Source: Myxococcales bacterium (GTDB lineage: Bacteria > Myxococcota_A > Polyangia > Palsa-1104). Taken from it: a DNA stretch of 36,369 bases. The translations under genes were made by a program, and so were the position numbers. Where the stretch lies: positions 18,003-54,371 of the forward strand of contig PLXG01000247.1 of assembly GCA_003153195.1 (NCBI GenBank). Direction: 5' to 3'. Every line of letters starts with the position of its first letter. The first letter of the stretch is position 1. This document shows, in pieces, positions 30,603 through 36,369 of the stretch. Below the pieces are notes generated by a model. That model was given only the letters and a program-made list of their open reading frames with translations. It was not told the DNA's origin and did not search any database.

Positions 30603-31936
30603 GGTGGGTGGTGATCGGCGGCGGCATCGGCGGGCTGAGCGCGGCGCTCGAGCTGAGAGATCGCGGCCATCAGGTGACGATCCTCGAGAAACAAGCTAGA
30701 ACCGGCGGCAAGATCGGCACCGTTCGCGAAAATGGCTGGGAGGTCGAGCTGGGACCGGCCGGCGTCCTCGATAACGCTCCCGCCACGCAAGCGCTGTTCG
30801 CGCGACTCAAGCTCGAAGTGATTCCATCGGACGACAGCGCACGTCGAAGATTTCTGTTTCTCGACGGAAAACTCCGCCAAGTACCGTCTTCCCCACCCAC
30901 GCTGCTCACCAGTCGTACGCTCGGCATTCGCGACAAGTGGCGCATCTTTCGCGAGCCGTGGGCCAAGCCGCGCGGCAAAGAAGACGAGTCGATCGCCGAG
31001 TTCTGTCGTCGCCGCTTCGGTTCGCGACTGACCGAGCGATTCGTCGAGCCAGTAGTACAGGGCGTGTTTGCCGGCGACATCGAGAGGCTCTCCCTGCGCG
31101 CCTGCTTTCCACTGCTCAATCAACTCGAGGCCGAGCACGGCAGCGTGGTGCGTGGACTTTTGTCGAGCGAACGCACGCGATCTCCCACGGGTGAAAAGCG
31201 GCGTGCGCCCAAGCTGGTCACTTTGCGTGGCGGAATGGCGGCGCTCACCGACGCGCTGACGGTCGCGCTCGGCGCCGACGTGCAGACCAACATCGAAGTG
31301 AAGTCGCTGTCCCGAATCGCCGGCGAATGGGTGATTCGTACTGGCGCGAACGATCTGCGCACCCAGGGCTTGATTCTCGCGTTGCCGCCGTTCGAATCCG
31401 CGGCGCTGTTGCGCACCGTCGACAGAGAGATCGCCGATGCCTACGGCAAAATTCGCGAAGCTTCGATCGCCGCGGTGAGCCTCGGTTACCTGCGCGGCGA
31501 AGTGGCGCATCCGCTGAACGGCTTCGGCTTCTTGATTCCCAAGATCGAAGCCGAGCGACCACTCGGTGCCATCTGGATGACCAGCGCCTTTCCCGCCGCG
31601 GCGCTGGCACCGGCCGATCACACGCTACTGCGCTTCATGATCGGCGGCGATCGAGATCCCAGCGCGGCGCGACTTTCGGACGACGCGCTCATCGAGGCGG
31701 CCGTCTCGGCGGCGCATATCACCATGAACATCGACGCTCGACCTCGTTTTCGGCACGTGGTGCGCTACGCACGCGGGATTCCGCAATACGATGTCGGCCA
31801 TTCGGAGCGCGTCGCGCTCATCGAAGAGCGCGGCAAATCGATACATCTCTTTGGCGTGGGCGCGGCGCTTCGCGGAGTGAGCGTGAACGATCTGATTCGG
31901 GACGCAGGCGAGCTCTCGAAAAAAATCGGCGCATGA
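30599..31936 (+). CDS. hemY: Protoporphyrinogen/coproporphyrinogen oxidase, HemY type
   Basis: 445 residues, the usual HemY size. The FAD-binding Rossmann motif is WVVIGGGIGGLSAALELRDRGHQVTILEK, followed by TGGKIGT and the HemY-typical ELGPAGVLDNAPATQALF. The pattern VVQGVFAGDIERLSLRACFP and the closing HLFGVGAALRGVSVNDLI are also family-specific. It oxidises protoporphyrinogen IX (or coproporphyrinogen III) with O2. hemE-hemH-hemY is an arrangement established in Firmicutes. The gene overlaps hemH (30599-30602) and the transporter gene (31933-31936) by 4 bases each. The final segment ends SKKIGA. Confidence 0.93.
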   Translation: MRWVVIGGGIGGLSAALELRDRGHQVTILEKQARTGGKIGTVRENGWEVELGPAGVLDNAPATQALFARLKLEVIPSDDSARRRFLFLDGKLRQVPSSPPTLLTSRTLGIRDKWRIFREPWAKPRGKEDESIAEFCRRRFGSRLTERFVEPVVQGVFAGDIERLSLRACFPLLNQLEAEHGSVVRGLLSSERTRSPTGEKRRAPKLVTLRGGMAALTDALTVALGADVQTNIEVKSLSRIAGEWVIRTGANDLRTQGLILALPPFESAALLRTVDREIADAYGKIREASIAAVSLGYLRGEVAHPLNGFGFLIPKIEAERPLGAIWMTSAFPAAALAPADHTLLRFMIGGDRDPSAARLSDDALIEAAVSAAHITMNIDARPRFRHVVRYARGIPQYDVGHSERVALIEERGKSIHLFGVGAALRGVSVNDLIRDAGELSKKIGA

Positions 31937-34377
31937 TTCTTTCGCGCCTCGCTCATGAGGTGGTCCGCCGCCCAGTCCGCATCCTCCTGGTCGCGCTCAC
32001 GCTCTCGCTGGTGCTTTCGCCTATCGTCATTCTTCGTTTACGGCTCGACACCGACGTGATGGATCTGTTTCCGCAGCGCAGCGCTGAAGCGCAGGCGTTT
32101 GCCCGCTTCTCTCGCGCCTTCGTGGCCGATCAGGTGCTTTTGGTGTTGGTCGAGGGTGACGATGCTAGCCGGCTGACCGAGTTTGCCGACCGCTACGCCG
32201 CCGAGCTGCGTCGCTCGTCGCTGGTGGCCGATGTACGTCACAAGCTCTCCGCCGACTCTGCACGCTTTCTGCGCGACCACGCAATGCTTCTGCTCGATGA
32301 CGCCGAGCTCTCGGCGCTCAATGCGCGACTCGACGATGATTCACTTGCGCGTCAGGCGCGCCGGTTGCGCTCGCTGCTTTCCGCGCCGGGCGGATCTTCT
32401 CTCACGCCGGTTTTGACCGCCGATCCGCTGGAGCTCTTGCCGCTGGTCGGAAAGCGCCTCGGTCACGGACTCTCGGTCGACGCGACCAGTGGCTATTTTC
32501 GATCCAGCGACGGGCGTGCGTTGCTGCTCTATGTTCGGCCGGCGCAGAGTGCGTTCAGCATCGACTCCGATCGCGCGCTACTCGCCTACGCATCGGAATC
32601 GGCGCGAGCGCTGGGAGCGCAGGTCGGCTTGCCGTTCGGAAACGGTGCGGGAATTTCGGTCGCGTTCACCGGCGCGGTTGCCTATACGCTGGCCTATCGC
32701 GACTGGCTCCATCGCGACACCACACTTTCTACGGCGCTCTCCGGCATTTCGGTGCTGCTTCTGTTCGCCCTCTTCTTTCGTGCGATCCGAACGATTCCGC
32801 TGGTGGCGATTCCGCTGTTCGTCGGACTCTTGTGGACCGCCGGTGTCGCGGCGCTGATCTACGGCCGCATCAACGCCGTCTCGCTTTCGTTCGGAACCAT
32901 CTTGCTCTCGATCGGGATTGATCTTCCCATTCAGCTCTACAATCGACTGCGCGAAGAGCTGAGATCGCTCGAGCCGCTCGACGCGCTGGAAAAGACGGTT
33001 CGCGACCTGGGATCGCCTTCGATCGTCGCCACCCTCGGGCCGGCAGCGGTCTTTTTAGCCTGCGCGCTTTCGGATTATCGCGGACTGAAGGAGCTGGGCG
33101 TGCTGGCCGGGATCGGACTTTTGCTCAACCTGCTGGCGATGCTCACGGTGTTTCCCGCGCTCTTGGCGGTGCTACCCACTCGAGTTTGGAGCATCGCTTC
33201 GGCGATCGAATCGACCGATCGACCAACCAGAATCGAACGCATGGGTGATGCCATGGCGGCGCACCCGAAGAAGGTGCTGGCGCTGGTGGCCATCGCCTTC
33301 GTTTCTGCGATCTTCTGTGCCCGACATCTCGAGTTTGAGAGACGCCTGATCGCGATTCAGCCGCCGGCGATGGAGCCCGCGCAGGTCCAGGCCGAGGTAG
33401 AGCACCATTTCGGCGAGCAGAAAGACCTGGTGGTGGCGCTGGTCGATCAGCCCACCATCGAGTTGTCGCTCGAAGGATCCGATGGCTGGCGTCGTGAGGC
33501 CGAGGCACTCAGGGCGCAGGGCCTGTTGCAGAGCTACTCGTCGATCTCTTCGCTCTTTCCGTCGGAAAAAGCGCAGTCGATTCGTCGTGTGAAGTTGGAC
33601 GCGATGCACCTTGGCGATGTCTCCACCCGCTTCGGGCACGCGCTCGAGAGCGCAGGGTTTGATCTCGTCCCGTTCGCGCCGGCGCTCGAAAATCTGGCGC
33701 AACCTCCACCGCCCATCACTCTTTCGAATGCGGGTGAGCTCGACTTCCTGGTTCGATCTCACGTACAAAAATCGTTGGTCGCGACCTATCTCTATCCCGC
33801 GGTCGGTCATCGCAATGAGGCTCAAGCGGCGCTCGAGCACACTCAGCGCGACATCGGCGGCACCCTCACCGGCGGATCGTTTCTCGAGCGCGTCCTGCGC
33901 GCGATCGTCATCACCGACACCATCAAGGTCACCATCGCTTCGGTGCTGCTCGTCGGGGTGCTGCTGGCGCTCTTCTATCGAAGATGGCGACCGTGGTTGG
34001 CGGTGATGGCGCCGCTCGGATTTGCTTGGGCACTGTTCGCGGCGGTCCTGGCCAAATTGGGGATTCCTCTCAATCTCTTCAATCTGCTGGCCGTGCCGCT
34101 GGTGATTGGGTACGGAATCGACGACCACGTATTTTTGGTGCATCGCTACGAATCGGATCCCACGGTCACGCCGGGCCGAATGCTGGCCACCACCGGTCGC
34201 GCGATCATTCTCACTTCGCTTTCGACCATGGCGGGCTTTGCGGGTCTGGCGGTGGCGCGCTTCGATGGTCTGCGGGCGCTCGGAATTTCCGGTGCGATCG
34301 CAGTCGGCGTCTGTCTGCTTTCGGCGTTCGCGGTGCTGCCAGCGCTGCTGGCGATTTTGGGCAGGGACACCAAATAG
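31933..34377 (+). CDS. RND/MMPL superfamily exporter (HpnN-like), coupled to hemY
   Basis: 814 residues from ATG 31933. One N-terminal helix (about 15-34) and a large periplasmic region open the first half, followed by a helix group at about 255-415 (GISVLLLFALFFRAIRTIPLVAIPLFVGLL; LGVLAGIGLLLNLLAMLTVFPALLAVL). The second half repeats the pattern: one helix near 450, a periplasmic region, then the last helices (IKVTIASVLLVGVLLALFY; NLFNLLAVPLVIGYGIDDHVFLVHRY; ALGISGAIAVGVCLLSAFAVLPALLAIL). GYGIDDHVFLVHRY is the Asp-bearing helix typical of MMPL/RND proteins such as HpnN (hopanoid transport). The substrate is unknown. The 4-base overlap with hemY and the operon position make a haem- or tetrapyrrole-linked, or lipid, substrate a reasonable guess. 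Confidence 0.87.
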   Translation: MILSRLAHEVVRRPVRILLVALTLSLVLSPIVILRLRLDTDVMDLFPQRSAEAQAFARFSRAFVADQVLLVLVEGDDASRLTEFADRYAAELRRSSLVADVRHKLSADSARFLRDHAMLLLDDAELSALNARLDDDSLARQARRLRSLLSAPGGSSLTPVLTADPLELLPLVGKRLGHGLSVDATSGYFRSSDGRALLLYVRPAQSAFSIDSDRALLAYASESARALGAQVGLPFGNGAGISVAFTGAVAYTLAYRDWLHRDTTLSTALSGISVLLLFALFFRAIRTIPLVAIPLFVGLLWTAGVAALIYGRINAVSLSFGTILLSIGIDLPIQLYNRLREELRSLEPLDALEKTVRDLGSPSIVATLGPAAVFLACALSDYRGLKELGVLAGIGLLLNLLAMLTVFPALLAVLPTRVWSIASAIESTDRPTRIERMGDAMAAHPKKVLALVAIAFVSAIFCARHLEFERRLIAIQPPAMEPAQVQAEVEHHFGEQKDLVVALVDQPTIELSLEGSDGWRREAEALRAQGLLQSYSSISSLFPSEKAQSIRRVKLDAMHLGDVSTRFGHALESAGFDLVPFAPALENLAQPPPPITLSNAGELDFLVRSHVQKSLVATYLYPAVGHRNEAQAALEHTQRDIGGTLTGGSFLERVLRAIVITDTIKVTIASVLLVGVLLALFYRRWRPWLAVMAPLGFAWALFAAVLAKLGIPLNLFNLLAVPLVIGYGIDDHVFLVHRYESDPTVTPGRMLATTGRAIILTSLSTMAGFAGLAVARFDGLRALGISGAIAVGVCLLSAFAVLPALLAILGRDTK

Positions 34378-34402
34378 ACCACTAAAATCGCCATACTGGC
34401 CA

Positions 34403-34448
34403 CTCAACCGACCATCCAACCGCATCCTAACCGCAGGTAACGGTTGAG
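34403..34448. repeat. Nested AACCG inverted repeats upstream of the small exported protein gene
   Basis: CTCAACCG (34403-34410) pairs perfectly with CGGTTGAG (34441-34448). Inside the loop are two more AACCG copies (34418-34422, 34429-34433) that can each pair with the same CGGTT (34441-34445). These are alternative, mutually exclusive hairpins sharing one 3' arm, 26 to 71 bases after the RND stop. Confidence 0.7.
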
Positions 34449-34499
34449 CCATTTCAGGCACAGTGAGTGCAGTCACTTCCAGGTGAGGAGGATTTTATA

Positions 34500-34874
34500 A
34501 TGTCCAAGATGCTCGGATTTGCGCTCGCCGCTTCAATGATTTTTGGTTCGGTCGCGTTAGCAGGAAACAAAGTTCAGTCGAGCCCGCTCACACAAGCGAT
34601 CACGCGCAGCGCAAGTTCGTTCAAGGCGTACGAGGCGAGTCAGAAATATCCGATCGATCTCAAAGGTTCGCGCCTCAAGGTTCTGTCAGCGAACGGAAGC
34701 ACCGCCACGGCGCAGATCCAATCGTTTGGAAACATGCCTGGACCGGTCATGATGCCGCAGAAAAAAGGCTGGTACGGTCAGTTCAACGCCACGTTCAAGA
34801 AAGCGGCCGATGGATCGTGGGAGAAGCAGGGCAAGTGGAACGCCCTCATGTACGCACTCGACGCGCAGAAGTAG
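34500..34874 (+). CDS. Small exported protein, unknown
   Basis: 124 residues. ATG 34500 is preceded by GAGGAGGA (34485-34492) at a 7-base spacing, the best Shine-Dalgarno in the window. Signal peptide MSKMLGFALAASMIFGSVALAG. The mature ~100 residues contain an even spread of Lys, Ser and aromatics with no Cys. A LKGSRLKVLSANGSTATAQIQSFGNM stretch and QFNATFKKAADGSW suggest a small beta-rich domain. No family recognised. It follows the RND exporter at a distance of 122 bases containing nested inverted repeats, so it is probably transcribed separately, with a strong translation signal suggesting abundant product. Confidence 0.7.
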   Translation: MSKMLGFALAASMIFGSVALAGNKVQSSPLTQAITRSASSFKAYEASQKYPIDLKGSRLKVLSANGSTATAQIQSFGNMPGPVMMPQKKGWYGQFNATFKKAADGSWEKQGKWNALMYALDAQK

Positions 34875-34891
34875 CCAGCGTTCGTCGCTGG
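34875..34891. terminator. Bidirectional terminator-like hairpin between convergent genes
   Basis: CCAGCG-TTCGT-CGCTGG is a perfect 6-bp stem with a 5-base loop, starting one base after the stop at 34874. It is followed by TAGC-GAA-GCTA (34892-34902), which reaches the stop of the minus-strand ABC permease (34900). The gap is only 25 bases and no T-run follows. Confidence 0.45.
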
Positions 34892-34899
34892 TAGCGAAG

Positions 34900-36108
34900 C
34901 TACTCGTAGCGAAGCGCTTCGACCGGATCTAGGTTGGCCGCGCGCCTTGCGGGAATCACGCCCGAGACCACGCCGACCACTGCGGAAAATCCAATCGCCA
35001 CCGCCACGATCCAGCCACTCAGCTGAATCGGGAGTCCGGGAACGGCCCATCTGGCGATGGTGATGACCGCGCCTCCGGCCATGAGACCGAGCACTCCGCC
35101 TAAAAGCGCGATGGCGACTGCCTCGACGAGGAACTGCGCCATGATCGTTCCGCGGGTGGCGCCCACTGCGCGTCGGACGCCGATCTCTCGCGTTCGCTCG
35201 CGCACCGAAACCAGCATGATGTTGGCGATGCCGATGCCGCCCACCACCAGCGCGATCGATGCGATGGCGAGCAGCACCATGGTCATGGTGCCCATGATCT
35301 TGTTGAGCGTGCCGAGGATGTCATCCTGCGAGATGACGGTGAAGTCGATCTGATCGTTGTGACGCCGGCGAAGAATTTCGGTGACGTCGGCGATGGCGGC
35401 GCTCATGTCGGCCTTGTCACGCGCGCGGCCGATGAACTGGGTGAGCCCCTCGAGGCCGAACAGATCGAGCGCAGTAGTTTCCGGAATCATCACCAGATCG
35501 TCGAGATCGAAGCCGAGCGAATTGCCCTTGTGCTCCATGAGGCCGATGACGCGGAACTCGGCTTCGGCCACTTTGATTCGTTTGCCGAGTGGATTTTCTT
35601 CGCCGAAGAGCTCGGCCTGAATGGTACGACCGAGCACCACGTAACGCCGGTGCGCCTGCACGTCGTCGTCGGAAAAGAAGCGGCCTTGATCGACCTTGAG
35701 CTGGCGAATCTCCATGAACCGCTCGCCCACGCCGAAGATGTAGGTGTCGCGTCGCCGGCCGGCGTAACGAATGGAGCCGCCGCCGTTTACGATTCCGCTG
35801 ATAGCGTCGAGCGTGAACGCGCGCTTGGCCATCGCTTCTTCGTCTTCGCGCGTGAGCCGATGAGCGGTGCCCATCACCGGTGGACCGATTCCTTGCGTCT
35901 CGCGTTTGCCGGGTAGGATCTGAATCACGTTAGAGCCCAGCTGTGAAAAAGTGTCGGCCAAATATTGCCGCGCGCCCTCGCCGAGCGCGACCAAGAGGAT
36001 GACAGCGAACACGCCGATGATCACGCCCAGCGTGGTTAAAAATGCGCGCACCTTGGACGCACGAATGGTGTCGACCGCGCTCCACAAGAGCTCGAACAGA
36101 TCCATCAT
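34900..36108 (-). CDS. ABC transporter permease, MacB/FtsX family
   Basis: 402 residues from ATG 36108 (a second Met follows directly); the open frame continues 17 codons upstream but reads into the ATPase gene. Topology is MacB-like: one N-terminal helix (FLTTLGVIIGVFAVILLVALG), a ~230-residue periplasmic MacB_PCD domain (GSNVIQILPGKRE and on to VISQDDIL), then three C-terminal helices (MVLLAIASIALVVGGIGIANIML; ALLGGVLGLMAGGAVI; GWIVAVAIGFSAVVGVVSGVIP). GIANIMLVSVRERTREIGVRRAVGATR is the FtsX-type coupling-helix signature. The gene follows its ATPase partner by 16 bases. Such ABC3 systems move lipoproteins or peptides, or transmit mechanical force; the partner is not identifiable in the window. 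Confidence 0.9.
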   Translation of the reverse strand: MMDLFELLWSAVDTIRASKVRAFLTTLGVIIGVFAVILLVALGEGARQYLADTFSQLGSNVIQILPGKRETQGIGPPVMGTAHRLTREDEEAMAKRAFTLDAISGIVNGGGSIRYAGRRRDTYIFGVGERFMEIRQLKVDQGRFFSDDDVQAHRRYVVLGRTIQAELFGEENPLGKRIKVAEAEFRVIGLMEHKGNSLGFDLDDLVMIPETTALDLFGLEGLTQFIGRARDKADMSAAIADVTEILRRRHNDQIDFTVISQDDILGTLNKIMGTMTMVLLAIASIALVVGGIGIANIMLVSVRERTREIGVRRAVGATRGTIMAQFLVEAVAIALLGGVLGLMAGGAVITIARWAVPGLPIQLSGWIVAVAIGFSAVVGVVSGVIPARRAANLDPVEALRYE

Positions 36109-36124
36109 GCGCGCACACGGAGAA

Positions 36125-36369
36125 TCATGAGACGCGCTCGTCGGCGGCGATCTCGCCATCGATCAGTCGAACGCGACGGCGCGCACGATTGGCCAGGCCG
36201 GGATCATGCGTCACCAGGACCACCGTCATGCCACCGGCGTTCAGCTGCTCGAACAATTTTACGATTTCGGCGCCGGTCTTCTGATCGAGATTTCCGGTCG
36301 GCTCATCGGCGAGCAGTAGCGCGGGCTGATTGACCAGCGCGCGAGCGATGGCCACGCGCTGCCGCTGTC
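36125..36369 (-). CDS. ABC transporter ATP-binding protein (3' part only)
   Basis: The frame is open at the right edge, so only the last ~81 residues are present. They begin in the end of the ABC signature region ([15 protein letters not shown]), followed by Walker [13 protein letters not shown], then the H-loop [24 protein letters not shown]. The pattern is that of LolD/MacB ATP-binding subunits that serve FtsX-type permeases. Its stop (36125-36127) lies 16 bases before the permease start, so the two form one unit. Walker A and the Q-loop are outside the window. Confidence 0.9.
   Translation of the reverse strand, partial: QRQRVAIARALVNQPALLLADEPTGNLDQKTGAEIVKLFEQLNAGGMTVVLVTHDPGLANRARRRVRLIDGEIAADERVS

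Noticed and set aside
31327-31932. N-terminal extension of the RND transporter
   Set aside because: It overlaps hemY in another frame with Arg-rich sequence; the ATG at 31933 gives the membrane start and a 4-base overlap.
1-36369. CRISPR array, prophage, transposase or integron
   Set aside because: No regularly spaced repeats beyond the few listed, and no recombinase, transposase or phage structural motifs in any frame.

Overview
The window is a GC-rich chromosomal stretch, densely coding and with long same-strand gene runs. It looks most like a member of the Myxococcota or a related deltaproteobacterial lineage. This is inferred from gene content: CFI-box C-terminal proteins, a cysteine-knot-like tail on a large surface protein, a MoxR/DUF58/BatA-like run beside DUF4175 and peptidase-MA/TPR proteins, and a DUF4266/DUF3570 pair. 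No rRNA, tRNA, transposase, phage gene or CRISPR array was recognised.

Layout. 1-427 is the 3' end of a NagZ-type GH3 glycosidase. 428-4532 (minus) is an overlapping MoxR ATPase, DUF58 and BatA-like VWA set. 4598-5410 (minus) is a Cys-rich lipoprotein. 5525-10074 (minus) is an overlapping DUF4175/peptidase-TPR pair. Divergent from it, 10222-11814 (plus) holds an ECF sigma factor, a membrane protein that looks like its anti-sigma factor, and a small exported protein. 12103-14283 is an AsmA-like domain fused to a GT51 peptidoglycan glycosyltransferase. 14418-15707 is a HEAT/TPR protein. 15765-20773 (plus) is a surface cassette of two tandem CFI-box paralogues, a small DUF4266 lipoprotein ending in GGGCGCN, and a DUF3570 barrel-like protein; a hairpin-rich repeat element sits between the last two. 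20804-22076 is an exonuclease and a 3-methyladenine DNA glycosylase. 22176-25869 holds one small exported protein (plus) and two larger secreted proteins (minus), one of them a beta-propeller with a CxxCH haem motif. 25986-28510 (plus) is a 2Fe-2S ferredoxin, an internally duplicated HxxHE protein and an SthA-type transhydrogenase. 28540-34377 (plus) is hemE-hemH-hemY followed by an RND/MMPL transporter, with a 4-base stop/start overlap at each of the three junctions. 34500-34874 is a small exported protein. 34900-36369 (minus) is a MacB-like ABC permease and its truncated ATPase.

How the parts may work together. The first third reads as cell-envelope maintenance: wall recycling (NagZ), a MoxR/VWA chaperone-like complex, a periplasmic protease, a divergent ECF sigma/anti-sigma unit and a wall polymerase. 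The middle is a surface or export cassette of unknown function and the best candidate here for an undescribed system. The last third is redox and haem metabolism, with a transporter tied translationally to the final haem enzyme. Several genes between 15.7 and 28.6 kb have a promoter-like -10 hexamer only 5-8 bases before the start codon and no Shine-Dalgarno, which suggests leaderless transcripts. Functional statements rest on motif recognition by eye; no database search was run.
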